DNA from: Actinernus sp. WN-2022
Taxonomy: Eukaryota; Cnidaria; Anthozoa; Actiniaria; Actinernidae
DNA length: 64,000 nucleotides
Assembly (NCBI GenBank): GCA_030867875.1
Contig: JAOWCC010001751.1
Span: 22,744,369-22,808,368 of the forward strand
Reading direction: 5' to 3'
Part shown: positions 42,401 through 52,569 of the stretch, in pieces
Layout of the letters: each line of letters begins with the position of its first letter
How positions within the stretch are numbered: the first letter of the stretch is position 1
Notes under the pieces: generated by a model
What the model was told of the DNA's origin: nothing
The model's database searches: none
The model's input: the letters and a program-made list of their open reading frames with translations, nothing else
Translations under genes and position numbers: made by a program

Positions 42401-45400
42401 TTAACAGGTTGAAGTCTTCTTAATTTTTAATTCACTGTGAGTTTCCTAAGTTATAAAATTATTTACTAAAAAAGTTAAAGCCTTCGGTAATTTGTATTTG
42501 ATAGCAGAGCCTTCGTTCTTTTGGCCAGCGGAGCATACCATTTTGCCGCGGTGTGCATCTACCCTGGGTGCCAGAGATTCTTCTCGCTCATGATCAGTTC
42601 ACGGACAGCCGTTAGCATGTTACAACTTTCAACCTTTATTTGAAAAACCGGGTGCAGACTTTAGGGCCGAAGGCCCGAGCCTAAATTTTTGAGATTTTAC
42701 TGCTCTCTGAAACACTGGTTTCCTGTGTTCTGGAGACTAAACATTGGCTTCGCATTACAACAACAATTTCATTAAATTTTGACGGTCAAGTCAAATCCGC
42801 ACGAGTGTGTTATAAGTATTCAGTTCAATAACAATATGAGGAATTCACTATTTCTCACCACTTTTTTGCTGAACACACATTCAAAAACGCATTTAATAAT
42901 TCATGAATAAAAAAAAAATAGTTTGAATGTTTAATGAGTTTTAAATAGTTTTAAATCTGATATATATAGATACCTTCCTCGTTTACATACACTTTTGATT
43001 CGATTTTCTCAACCGAAATAGATCGTACCGCCAAAATAACTGAATATACACGAGTCTATACATCAACGTTATCGTTTTTGAAGCCGTTCCAAAAACTCGC
43101 AGATCGTTTTTGAAACAGTACATACACCATGCATATGAAAACCTTCAGTTTTGAAATAGGTGTATACAAGAATAGTGTTAAACGCATTCAAACGTCCACA
43201 GTACGCTTATTCTTTCTTTACAGGGCGAGCGAGGAGCCCCCGGACAGCGAGGTCTCCCTGACCATACATCTGGAAAGAGAGGCCCCAAGGTACTGTGTAT
43301 TATCGCCTATTAATATTCCAACTTTGTGCACAGTGCAGAATCCAAGCAGGTGATTGGCTAATGACAGTACCTTATTAGGGGGCCACAGCACGCTGTGCGC
43401 TCAGTTGGAATATTAAAAGTTAGTGACTTTATATTTGCGTTTTATATATTGATAAATACAGGAACTTGCTGACTGTACTTAAAATGTTCCTCATGCTAGG
43501 CTCTGTCCCCATGAAAGTCTGTGCGGATTTATTTTTAGCTTGCAAAATTAGTTCTACTATTTTTACCACTCTGTACGATTGGTTGTTGGTGTCACGTGTC
43601 CGATTGTGCCCCCTTGCGCCACTAAACAAGCTACTTTGTTTTCACTAATTTTCGCGTGTAACTTAATTTCGCGAAATTCAGGTATCCACATTTCGCAAAC
43701 CTTTATTTTCGTGATTTCACAAAAAATGACTTTAATTAAATATTAAATTTGCTGAAATTTGGTTAATTTTTCGCATTTTTTTAATCGCGAAATTAAATGA
43801 GAATAAGGTACAGCATTCACACTTTCACGACAGTACAGGTTCATATTACGCCTTGTGTTGCTAAAAGTTTCCGATTGTTTCCGATATTCTAGAACTTTTC
43901 TAATAGGCCCTTTGCAGCTAACAGTCACGTGCTGATATAATACTTCATTAACGAATGAATTGAGCTCGTTATCTCCATGGGAATGGCGTTGCCATGGATG
44001 CTGGAGAGCAAGCTATCTTTAAAATCGCTGTTATAGAAAGATCGACAATCGATTGGAGGTGCAAATAGCATTTACAAACAGGTTTTTCCAATAACACTAC
44101 CGATCGCGTACAAGGCCTTTAAATAAATGAAGTCAGATATAGTTTGCTCTCCAGTACAATCACGTGATTAGTAAGCTGCAAAGGACCTATTTCTTTAGCG
44201 AATTGTAAGCGTCTGTTTATGATATTTCAATCTCAGTCATTCAGTCGTTGTTTACGATTCTTAATCTACATTTTACGGCTCTTCAAATTGAAGTCTTCAA
44301 AGTTTCACGATATTCAGGTCACTTCTTTTCACGGTTCTTCTGTCAGGTCACACCCGAAGTTCTTACCAGTCCGGCTTAAGGTCTACAGTTTCCCAATTCA
44401 AATCCAATGCGCGCAATTCAAAGTACATTTTCACGAATCAGGTCATATCCGTCCGGGTAGTAAGTTTATGGAGCAACACAGAATTCAGAGCCAGTTTTAA
44501 AGCTCCATATAATTTGTTTCGCATCCTTCGCCTGTGACCAACTTGGATACATGAATGCAGCGGGTAAATTCCGCGAGGAGCTGGAACCGAATCTGAAAAT
44601 AGCATCGCGACGCCCACTGATCTAAAATTAGATTGGCGCCACACCGCGGGAAATCGTCACGCGCATGCGCTTTTGATGAGCCGGTCGCGCGCGCGTCCGC
44701 CCCAGTTTCCCGCGCCGAAACTAAAAGAAAACAGAGGCAAACATCTCTGTTTCTAGTTTTAAGTACGTGTGCGTATTTACGTGAAATGATTCGCAAAAAA
44801 AACAAGAAAACTACATAAAAGCTAAGCCTAAGACTTTTAAAGGTTGAAGGTTTCTTAATTTGTAATTCACTGTGAGTTTACTAAGTTATAAAATTATTTA
44901 CTAAAAATGTTTAAGACCTCGGAAACTTGTATTTGAAACCAGATCCATCATTCTTTCGGCCAGCGGAACATAACTTTTTGCCGCGGTGCCGATTGGCGCA
45001 GACAAAATGCCCTTGACCGCTAGATGACTGGGCGCATGCACCACTGAATCAAGTATAAAAATGAAAATTTGTCACAATCCGAGCGTGGATGGTCTGCTTA
45101 TATTTTTACCGCAATGTCGTTATGTGTGACTTAAACCAGTGCTGAAGGTTAGGGTTGGAACCCCAGTAGAACCAACAACTGTTTCTTTCTTTCGTTTATT
45201 TTCTCTTCTTGTTTACTTGACTGTGAACTCTAGCCACAAATTAGCCCTAAGACCTCGTCGTTTACCTGGAAACCATTATGTTTACTCATCCGCTGGATCA
45301 AAAACAAAGCCGGATAATTATTTCAGGGAGCATTGGTGTGTGTATCCATAGTTAATAGAGTGGAATGGTTATGAAACCCAGCGACCTTCTTTGTTATATG

Positions 45401-47602
45401 TCTTTGTTAGCTTTTTTCAACCACTACCCTGCACAAAACACAATAGAAATTCCAATGTGTTAATCAATCAGCCAATAGAAACGTGTGAGTTCAGTCGTTC
45501 AGGGGACGCTAATGAACTATGACCGTGCACAATCTTTTGTCTTGCCTCCTTCCAACATAAATCGCAGCGCCTTTGTTAGCCCCTTTGAAGTTTGCTGGGT
45601 TTCATAACCATTCCACTCTATTAACTATGGTTTACTGACCGGTTAGGGTATTGTTATGGTCGGGTTACGGTTTGTGTGAGTGTATCGGTGACTTTTCAGA
45701 ACTAGGGCGGTTTGAGGTAAGGAAACACGTCTCTACCGACTTATCATGGCAGTATTAATTATTTTTCGTTCATCGTACAGTCAGCGCATGCTTGCATTTC
45801 TCAATAAAACACGCACGCTATCTTTAACACTTCAATAATATATTGAAATTTCCTCCATTTTGATCATAATCGGAAGATAATGTGAATGTTTCATCAGTGA
45901 GCCAACGATACATGCTCAGCTGGGCTAAAGAATTCAGACTCTTGACAATATTTAAAGATTCCCTTTTTGATTATCGTAGGGCAGAAATGGTGACAGGGGT
46001 GTTCAGGGTGAAAAAGGAGCACGTGGCCTACCCCCCTCAGGAATTGTCCAGTTCGGCAACAATGACGTGCCGTGTAATGCAAGTCTTGAAGGAAGTGTGA
46101 GGTACAATAGCAGTAGGAAAGCTTTGGAACTTTGTGATGGAATCGAATGGACCTCAATTGCATTAAATAGTGGAATCGAAAAAAGTTGTTCCGATTTGTT
46201 AGCAAAAGGTTTGTACTCTAGTTCCTTCGTAATAAACGTTTTTTTAATCATATAGGAATATATCTAGAATGGGCCTTTTGCAGCTAACAGTCACGTGCTG
46301 ATATAATACTTCGTTAACGAATGAATTGAGCTCGTAATTCTCATGGGAAAGCCGTTGCCATGGAAGCTGGATAGCAAGCTACACTGTATCTTTAAAAACG
46401 CTGTTTTAGAAAGATCGACAATCGATTGGAGGTGAAAAATTGCATTTACAAACAGGTTTTGCTAATAACAATACCAATCTCGTACAAGTTCCGTTAAATA
46501 TATGAATTAAGATTTTTTTGCCATCCAGTACAATCAGGAGCCCATTACCAGGAGCGTGCATCACCCAGATTAGGTCTGTGCAACAGCAGAACAGATGATG
46601 AAGCTATTTTTAGCTTGTTGTTTCCCGCGAGACGAAACAAAGGCCGTCACTTTCAACCAATCAGGATGCACTGAAAAATTGTAATTAACACGGTTCAAAC
46701 TGCTAAAAATACTAAAGCGCAAGAGAACAAAAGGCAACGTAATCGCATAGCAGAATTTCGCGACTATAAATAGCCACATCGTCTACTGTGCTGTGGGCGC
46801 TACCCATCACATAGGTACGCTACCCATCACATAGGTACGCTCCTGGTAATGGGCTCCTGGTACAATCCTGTACAATCACGTGAATGCCTAACTGCAAAAG
46901 GCCCATTGATCCGCAACGTTTACTCTGACTTAACAATCTCAAGTACGTATTTCTCAAATTTAATAAATTGTTCATCCAGGCTTCACCTCTGACGGGCTAT
47001 ATAGAATTGATCCTGACGGCGGCCCAATAGACGATGCCTTCCAGGCCTACTGCGACATGACGACAGAGGGAGGGGGCTGGACACTAGTCGCTACCAAAGT
47101 TACACCAAGTTTCAAATTTGTCGCGACAAGTTTCTCAGCCTCTGCCGCCCGCAGTACACAAGCTGATGCAGCCAGCTGTATCCACCCACAAATGACCAAC
47201 TGGAAGGAAGTGATGTTCCGATTCAGTGACACTAACAACATCCGGGTTATCTACAATCGGCAAGGTGGCGGGAGCAGCAGTGCGAAGACAGCCTTTGAGA
47301 ACTATCTAATGGGGAGAAAACCAGGAGGATGTCCGGCCGTCAACGGGTTTTACAAGTACAGTCCAGCTGTCAACTCTGGCAACCGCACGCCTTCATCCAG
47401 TTTTCATACAATAAGCCAGTTCTGTATTCATGACAGGTCTATCTCTGAGGGTCACAGTAGTACTGACAAATGGATTGACATATGGGCAGGTCGTGACTCG
47501 TCCAACAACTATCACCATGTCGACGACGGTGGTGCCATGGGAACCAAATGTGTTGCTGGTTACTGCTACCTTAATAAGCCCATTTGGATGATGGTACGAT
47601 AA
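33353..47602 (+). CDS. Secreted collagen-like protein with fibrinogen/intelectin-like domain (ficolin-type), six exons
   Basis: Exons 33353-33478, 39798-39899, 40493-40558, 43224-43289, 45980-46208, 46980-47602. All but the last end at gt donors and all internal acceptors are ag. Phases are 0,0,0,0,1 and the joined frame of 403 codons has no stop. Order: signal peptide; short linker; Cys-bounded start; Gly-X-Y repeats across three exons and into a fourth; a Cys module (VPCNASLEGSV, ALELCDGIEW); then FTSDGLYRIDPDGGP, AYCDMTTEGGGWTLV and a C-terminal lectin-like part ending in PIWMMVR. Collagen plus fibrinogen-related domain is the build of ficolins, secreted pattern-recognition lectins; matrix or skeletal roles are also possible. 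Family and role are inferred. Further exons in the 6.3-kb first intron cannot be excluded. Confidence 0.8.
33496..33861. mobile_element. Inverted-repeat element filled with ATGCT words
   Basis: Left end GGCCT...TTATGCTAG, right end CTAGCATAAGGCC. The word aatgct or atgctaa recurs about a dozen times. It lies 18 bp after the exon 1 donor. Confidence 0.6.
34668..34835. mobile_element. Small inverted-repeat element with internal hairpin
   Basis: Outer arms taatcatacggttt and its inverse at 34817-34832. Inner hairpin aaattgcactcgcccttcgg with gggctcgtgcaattt. A related structure lies at 28285-28390. Confidence 0.6.
35012..35753. mobile_element. 742-bp element with long inverted repeats and 10-bp target duplication
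   Basis: Ends CAACCTCGTCCCCAGGGTCT and its exact inverse, with arms of about 70 bp that include atccaagatggcgg. AATTATACAG flanks both sides (35002-35011, 35754-35763). The TSD length fits Mutator-like elements. No transposase. Confidence 0.85.
36300..37420. other. Unusual intron stretch with imperfect tandem duplication
   Basis: 36300-36780 is less AT-rich and resembles a mobile-element leader on the minus strand, but I cannot name it. 37196-37400 holds two imperfect copies of a unit with cgctcacataac, catgca, and ttatacga..agagcggc, about 120 bp apart. Confidence 0.35.
37980..38210. mobile_element. Inverted-repeat element, AATAGAGAGATTAAGCA termini
   Basis: Left aatagagagattaagcatcg tgttc; right gaacgcggtgcttaatctct ctatt. 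About 231 bp, no gene. Confidence 0.7.
38312..38519. mobile_element. Foldback element next to a GAGGG element
   Basis: gaggtaatcggctgacgctg ttgccacccaattcagatca pairs with its inverse at 38475-38519 (tgatctgaattgggtggcaa...gccgattacct). Confidence 0.75.
38525..38982. mobile_element. GAGGG-ended element with 6-bp target duplication and CAGTTA repeats
   Basis: Left GAGGGGCTGAATGGGG, right the exact inverse. TAGTAT flanks both sides (38519-38524, 38983-38988). Subterminal atcagttaacagctaa and ctcagttatcagtta repeats occupy both arms. No gene; 458 bp. Confidence 0.85.
39514..39704. mobile_element. Palindromic element with CTACGG/GTACGG motifs
   Basis: acaaactacggca at the left pairs with tgccgtagtttgt at the right; outer ends gcatgag and ctcatgc. 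Internal ggtacggttaccgtac is itself palindromic. Confidence 0.6.
39798..39899 (+). CDS. Exon 2: Cys linker and first Gly-X-Y repeats
   Basis: Acceptor cttttcag and donor gtatgt, 34 codons, phase 0-0. SCGSATTRDYSAGC, then GLNGLNGLNGHNGKDGMK: six collagen triplets starting with three identical GLN repeats. Confidence 0.8.
40184..40426. mobile_element. MITE, CCATAGTTAATAGAGT termini, copy 1
   Basis: Left CCATAGTTAATAGAG and inverse right end, 243 bp. TCAGA flanks each side, a possible 5-bp TSD. It lies 66 bp before exon 3 of the collagen/fibrinogen gene. Confidence 0.8.
40493..40558 (+). CDS. Exon 3: collagen-like, 22 codons
   Basis: Acceptor ctttatag, donor gtactg. GERGDAGQRGPP, then a break SHSYGKRGPK. 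The 66-bp length and sequence match exon 4. Confidence 0.8.
40724..42180. mobile_element. Probable inverted-repeat element, relative of the 2.3-kb TTAA element interior
   Basis: tatggttaccggataccttc at 40727 is the inverse of gaaggtatccggtaacctt at 42156, suggesting two ends of a 1.45-kb unit. 40727-40860 also matches the reverse complement of 54950-55095 (aaaattggctacaa, ccttcagggt). No gene is recognised inside. Confidence 0.45.
42205..42560 (+). repeat. 350-bp direct repeat, copy 1 (copy 2 at 44630-44990)
   Basis: Shared order: taccgcgg..aa, cgtcacgcgcatgcg, cccagtttccc, aactac.taaaag, ttaattttt.aattcactgtgag, aagttataaaattatttact, ttggccagcgga, tttgccgcggtg. No coding. Confidence 0.75.
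43224..43289 (+). CDS. Exon 4: collagen-like duplicate of exon 3
   Basis: GERGAPGQRGLP then DHTSGKRGPK. Same length, same phase, same gtactgtg donor and most bases shared with exon 3: a tandem exon duplication that lengthened the collagen stalk. The interruption after the third triplet is kept in both. Confidence 0.8.
43902..44190. mobile_element. MITE family GGGCCTTTTGCAG, intact copy
   Basis: Ends AATAGGCCCTTTGCAG and the inverse ctgcaaaggacctatt. Interior gaaagatcgacaatcgattg and accgatcgcgtacaag are shared with the copies at 13190, 18118 and 46271. Confidence 0.75.
44630..44990 (+). repeat. 350-bp direct repeat, copy 2
   Basis: Same orientation as 42205-42560. The two copies flank exon 4, one in each adjacent intron, so either a dispersed repeat or part of a local duplication is possible. 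Confidence 0.75.
45346..45630. mobile_element. MITE, CCATAGTTAATAGAGT termini, copy 2
   Basis: Same termini and interior as 40184-40426 (atggttatgaaacccagcga, gaccgtgcacaatctttt), in the same gene two introns away and in the same orientation. 285 bp; no clear TSD. Confidence 0.8.
45980..46208 (+). CDS. Exon 5: last collagen triplets and Cys module
   Basis: GRNGDRGVQGEKGARGLPP, then GIVQFGNNDVPCNASLEGSV, and later LELCDGIEW and KSCSDLLAK. It ends in phase 1 at gtttgt. Three cysteines are visible. The C-x-ASLEG...CDG module is one I have seen beside fibrinogen-related domains in cnidarian proteins; I cannot name it. Confidence 0.75.
46271..46904. mobile_element. MITE family GGGCCTTTTGCAG, copy split by another element
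   Basis: Ends GGGCCTTTTGCAG and CTGCAAAAGGCCC. The interior is continuous with the family up to 46535 and resumes after 46859, so the sequence between is a later insertion. All of this sits in the last intron of the collagen/fibrinogen gene. Confidence 0.8.
46536..46859. mobile_element. hAT-like MITE nested in another MITE
   Basis: Ends AGGAGCCCATTACCAGGAGC and the inverse. GTACAATC lies on both sides, an 8-bp target duplication. A 20-bp direct repeat (ctacccatcacataggtacg) occurs twice at its right end. Its core matches 7965-8130 inverted. Confidence 0.75.
46980..47602 (+). CDS. Exon 6: fibrinogen/intelectin-like C-terminal domain
   Basis: Acceptor catccag, phase 1 in, TAA at 47600-47602, 206 codons. 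The hallmark YCDMTTEGGGWTLV is at about residue 26. The later part lacks the usual fibrinogen WWY-type ending and has instead WKEVMFRF, NRTPSSSFHTISQFCIHD and DDGGAMG. This is nearer to intelectin-like or cnidarian-specific fibrinogen-related domains. Confidence 0.8.
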
Positions 47603-47790
47603 AGTGCGTTGTCATTTACTCAAAACGTCCCTAAAACAGAACTCTTAAAAGCTCCAGTTTCCTTATTTTCTTCTATCAAACAGACAACATAACTTTTTTC
47701 CCAAAGAATGAAGCTGATTAAGGAAACATTATACCTTTTGTAGGCTAACTATCGAGTCAAATTATTCTGTTTCCAGACGGCCAATAGTCC

Positions 47791-47832
47791 AATTACGTTT
47801 GTCAGTAGTCAGTTAACCCCATTCAGACCTTC
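47791..47832. mobile_element. Solo right end of a GAGGG-family element
   Basis: gtcagtagtcagttaacccc attcagaccttc equals the right end of 57791-58036; no left end is present. It lies in the 3' flank of the collagen/fibrinogen gene. Confidence 0.7.
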
Positions 47833-47954
47833 AAGTTAGGCCGTAGTTGGCTATATAAGCAGCTTAAAATCCTTGTAAAATATAGAGAAGTACTACGGTA
47901 CTCCAGTATGCACAGAGTACACAGAGAAGTACTACGGTGTGAAGAGCTCAATTC

Positions 47955-47960
47955 AATAAA
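47955..47960 (+). terminator. Possible polyadenylation signal
   Basis: The first AATAAA after the collagen/fibrinogen stop, 353 bp downstream. A solo transposon end lies between. Alternatives closer to the stop are not canonical. Confidence 0.25.
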
Positions 47961-48437
47961 CTACACAAGTACAGCCAAAGTGAGTTCCCCGTGTCATCCG
48001 AGAAATACCTTATCAACAAAATCTTGTTCGAGACTAATATCGAGAAATTTTGGACCGTACGTGTATGTGGTAGAAGAGGGTTTGTATCAGCGCATAGGCA
48101 ACTCCATCCTCCATGCGAGGCTAAAGCTTGGCTACTTTTCAAGAACTATGAATTGGACTATAGAGCGATTGCAGAATTGACGCCCAATTTCAATAGGTAT
48201 TGTCCTGGAGACTTAAGCCTTGTGTTCACGTTGCCACACAAAAGTGTTTTCACATGAATGTGAGACTAAAGATTCCTAAACAATGGTTATTAAAATTGGA
48301 CGCCATTTATGCAATAATCAAGCCGAATAGACTCATATGCACGAAGTCAGTACAGTATTTTTTTACTAAACTGGTTAATAAAACATGCCATGTCATTCGT
48401 TGTTTCAGTTTACAGGTGACTTGAGTTCGTTTTCAGT

Positions 48438-48950
48438 TTGAGGAGAGGGAACCAGTCCCTGGACCAGAACTCAGGGTAGGAAATCAGTACCTGGACACCC
48501 GGCAGAACCCAGGGGAGGGAACCAGTACCCTGGACACCCGGCAGAACCCAGGGGAGGGAACCAGTACCCTGCATGGACACCAGAACCTAGGGAAGGGAAC
48601 TAGTACCCTGGACTCCAGAACCAAGGGAAGGGAACCAGTACCTGGACACCAGAACCCAGGGGAGGGAACCAGTATCTGGACACCAGAACCCAGGGGAGGG
48701 AACTAGTACCTGGACACCAGAACCATGGGGAGGGAACTAGTACCTGGACACCAGAACCCAGGGGAGGGAACCAGTACCTGGACACCAGAACCAAGGGGAG
48801 GGAACTAGTACCTGGACACCAGAACCCAGGGGAGGGAACCAGTACCCTGGACAACAGAACCCAGGGGAGGGAACTAGTACCCTGGACACCAGAACCCAGG
48901 GAAGGGAACCAGTACCTGGACACAGAACCCAGGGAAGGGAACAAGAGAAG
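48438..48950. repeat. 34-bp minisatellite, about fifteen units
   Basis: Unit ggacaccagaacccagggga gggaaccagtacct with small variants. The minus-strand open frames (repeated VLVPSPWFW) are shadows of it. Confidence 0.9.
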
Positions 48951-49170
48951 GTGGAGACAATATTACAGAGTTCCTCAATAAATTGATTTTCACGAAACAA
49001 ACCAAAATCCTCTTAAAATAACAGGGTACTATATATGAAAATGTAATGCTAATAAAAGCTAGCAAAAAACGTATACGACAATTCTGTCGGATCTCACAGA
49101 GAGATCTGATCAGCCAAAAAACAGTAATAAGTGAACAAGTCCAAGGACTACAGAAAAGCTGATCAGACAA

Positions 49171-49235
49171 CGTATATATTGATAAGTTAACAATATTTCG
49201 GCTGGCCAAACCAGCCTTCTTCAGGTAGATCTTAC
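49171..49235 (-). ncRNA. Hammerhead-ribozyme-like core of a Penelope-like element
   Basis: Minus strand: CTGAAGA at 49224-49218 (CUGANGA box), a 6-bp stem GGCTGG/CCAGCC with loop TTTGG, then GAAA at 49199-49196. Next comes TATTG, a 9-base loop and CAATA, then TA at the place of the cleavage-site U-H. This fits the hammerhead order box 1, stem II, box 2, stem III, cleavage site. Stem I pairs poorly, so activity is uncertain. Penelope-like elements are known to carry such motifs. Confidence 0.55.
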
Positions 49236-49474
49236 AAGTGAATAATAATTTCACAATAGTAAGTAAAAATATAAAAAGTGATTACACAATATGAGAGGAA
49301 AAAGGAAATGACGTAAGTAGACTAACGCATAAGAATAACCGGCGTAAAAAAATATATATATCAAGTTTCATCACGCTTATTCATTCCGAGTGGTTCAAGA
49401 GTTTTAGCTAAGTCGATAACTGAGGAATGACTCTCTGGCTTTACGAATAGAGTCTCGTGGAGAGTAAATTATTT

Positions 49475-49602
49475 CTAAGGGGATAAGTTGATAAGGTGTT
49501 GGTGTTTATCAGTAGGTTTGGTGTAGAGATCAGTTTCGATGCTACCGTCTTTGAGGATGACTGTAACGTCGAGAAATGAAATGTCTGTGAAACTGTAGGT
49601 AC
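49475..49602 (-). mobile_element. Penelope-like element, reverse-transcriptase C-terminal fragment
   Basis: Minus strand reads SFTDISFLDVTVILKDGSIE then TDLYTKPTDKHQHL before a stop. The SFLDV...TDLYTKPTDKHQ block is a hallmark of cnidarian Penelope-type polymerases. Confidence 0.7.
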
Positions 49603-49611
49603 AATGCAATC

Positions 49612-49830
49612 GCTGCCACTTACAATACATCGGAGAAACTAAACGACGACTTAAAGACCGATTTAATGAATACAGACGAGCAGTTGACAAACTTAATATT
49701 AAATCTACACCCACCACAGTCTCTGAACATTTCCTTTCCTGCTCTAACCACTCTAACACTGACATGCAACTTATCCCCTTAGAAATAATGGAAATGGAGG
49801 ACGAAAGAAGAGGAAAAAAAGGTAAATCAG
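49612..49830 (+). mobile_element. Penelope-like element, GIY-YIG endonuclease fragment, inverted relative to the RT part
   Basis: Plus strand reads QYIGETKRRLKDRFNEYRR, then TTVSEHFLS and MQLIPLEIMEMEDERRGKK, the GIY-YIG-type endonuclease of Penelope elements. It begins about 10 bp from the RT fragment but on the other strand, so the element is scrambled. Confidence 0.75.
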
Positions 49831-49939
49831 TATAATTCCTGATTTTGAAATCGTGATTAAAATTCCACGCATTTTGTTTCACGACCGCGCAGTTTGAGGT
49901 CTGGGTCGAGTGACGTAAGATCAGGAAAAAAGCCATTGT

Positions 49940-52560
49940 TCACCAGCACGTGTTGTAAGTTCTGTTGTTATCGATTCTTGTTCTTACTGATGATAACAAT
50001 ACATTTTATACCTCTGATAGTCTTTCCTAACTAGAAACAGTAATTAATGAAGAATTTAATCTCGTTCTCGTATATTGTATTGCTAATAAGTTATAAGTTA
50101 ACTTTAAAAAAACTAATGATATGCTAATTACTTCAACTAGTAAAAACAAAAAAAACCGTATTAAAGCTTGTAACATCGAACAAAAAACATACATTAAATA
50201 TCTAGATATTTATATAGATGAATATGTAAATGAACATGTCCGCAACAAAATTGTCTTACTCAGCAATCAGACTTAACTTTCTAAGAAATCATGCCTACAT
50301 TCTCGTTAAATTCTTTCTTTCTTATTTTCTATGTAAGCATTATAATCTTGTATTCAACAGTTAATGTCATATATAACGTGCCATTATTCTATTAGTCTAT
50401 TATTCTCTTGTTCTCCTCTATGCAAACAATTCGCTATAATTTCTTTAAAACTAGGGTTTAAAATGTTGGCTACATTCGCACCTCCCCTCCACTCTTATAC
50501 ATGAGTGTCTCCCTGTAGCCTGCTTGTCGGCTCTTCTGTATTTTTTCGGTGTTTTTTTTAGGATTGGGTCACGTATGTCAGGCGGGGAGGTGGGGGATGG
50601 GTTGTGTTAGTATAAGCGTGTATTAACAAGGCGGGGAGGTGGGGGGATGGGTTGTGTTAGTATAAGCCTGTATAAACACATGGGCGCCAGTACATAAGGC
50701 ATTTGAACCTATTCGCAAGTTCAAGTTCATTTTATTTGCACACTATAATTATTAGTTGTATCAATAAATAATGTTTATGTATAAAAATGATAAATAAATA
50801 CGGAAGGCGGCTTTAGTGTTCTATAGTGAATGGTGTGTAGTGGTCAAAGTAGCAAAGCTTTCGTGTTGACCACTGGCTGTGTAGAATTGGGGTTGGAATT
50901 GATAGCCGAGACAAAAATTATTTTAAAAGCTCTGCCAGAACATTTATAGAACATAAACAAAGAAGGACATAGGGAGAAAGAAGTCAATAAACATACCTTG
51001 CCCACATTGCACGCAAAAGTTTATTGCAGGGATAAATTCAAAACCTTACCCTATCCTAGAAGGGAAATGCGTACGCGCAATTTTTCGTGACTCATAACGA
51101 CTTAACCCCTTCGTAAACTAATGTTCCTAGTACCTCCCCAACTGAGTCGATTTTTTTTGTCAACAACGTTGCAGCAGAATGGAAACACCTCGGCTCACGA
51201 AAACGAAAATATGTGTTCAAATATGTTGTCTTAAACTTTAAAGCTTGCCTAAACAACTCATATAAGTGAATTAAATTAGAGATTATGAAATTTCCGAAGG
51301 ACTTCTGGTCGGTTTTCTGATGGGCGTGTCTTCCCTTTCAATACTCAGGCGATCAGAGCGAAAATCGGCGAACAGGTATCAGTGAACTCGAACGCTTAAA
51401 TCTCGCTCAAAATGTTCTCCGATGTCTTCAAACTAATACAGGCTACATAATGATGAATAATCTACACATTCAGCGGGTTCGTTTTACGGCCAGATAACTT
51501 TATTGTCCATTTTTCGGATGATTATGTACAATTTTGCTAATTATGACGTTGCCATGGAAACACTCTTGGCCCCAGGCTCCTTTTCATTTTGAAGATAAAA
51601 TTACATGTTGTTTCTGTTATAGAAAATAATTCGCTTTAAACCACTCACATACAATGCCTACATTATTCCATGTCATCTGATGCGCCCACATGCTCAGTAA
51701 ACTGTGTTAATTAACAAAGCAACGTCATAATTAGCACAGCGATGTGTATTTTCCTTAATACCACACATGTGCAAAGTTTCAATTAATTTTACCCACTGTT
51801 TGTAGAGATAGTCTTTATTTATTTTTTATTTTTTCAGGCATTTGTCCATCAAATGACGTTACAGTTCATCTTATTTGCATATTGCAAAAACCTGAATATC
51901 TCTGGAGCCGGAACGAGATGAGATATTGACAAACGAAAAACGCCACCCTTCCTTTTCAGATGAGATCAACGTAATTGATGATGCATTAAAGTTCCGAGTA
52001 GGTAAATATGTAAGTTTAAATATCGAATTTTGAATCGTTATAATATATTTTTAATAGTTGATATTTTGTAAGTTTAATTGATTGTATTGCCAGTCCATTT
52101 AGCAGCTCGATATAATCATAATTTATATTTAGGACTTATTTAATTACAATGTTTATTTTTAAATTGTAACTAAAATTACTGTAATTCGCCGCTCGATGCG
52201 ATAGTATTTTTTTAAATAAACCTTCTATTATTATTAGGTATCGATTAATGGCTTCTTTAATGGTGCAACTACGATGTGAGTTCCGGATGTACAAGCTACG
52301 GTTAAATAAGTCGAAAATTATCTCCCCTCCCCTCCCCCAAAACACAGACACCTTCCTCTTTCAGTCAGTTAACATTATTTTTCTATGTACTCAAGCTCTG
52401 ACGCAGTTTACAGGACTTTTTTCGTGTTTCGATAACAATGGGTATACGGCGAGACCGCCACGTAGAGTTAACTAACCTAATAAATAACAGTATTCATATA
52501 CTAAGTGTAACACACGAGGAAAACTGTTATCAGAGAGAATTATCGTTATACAGACAAATA
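49940..52560. other. AT-rich stretch without gene
   Basis: One recognisable item: a direct duplication of about 60 bp at 50578-50690 (ggcggggaggtgggg, gatgggttgtgttagtataa). The 51300-51600 sequence has the look of a dispersed repeat, but no second copy is here. Confidence 0.4.
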
Positions 52561-52569
52561 TCACCACTG

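Noticed and set aside
48600..49000. Open frames rich in VPSPWFWCPG on the minus strand
   Set aside because: Translation of the 34-bp minisatellite only.
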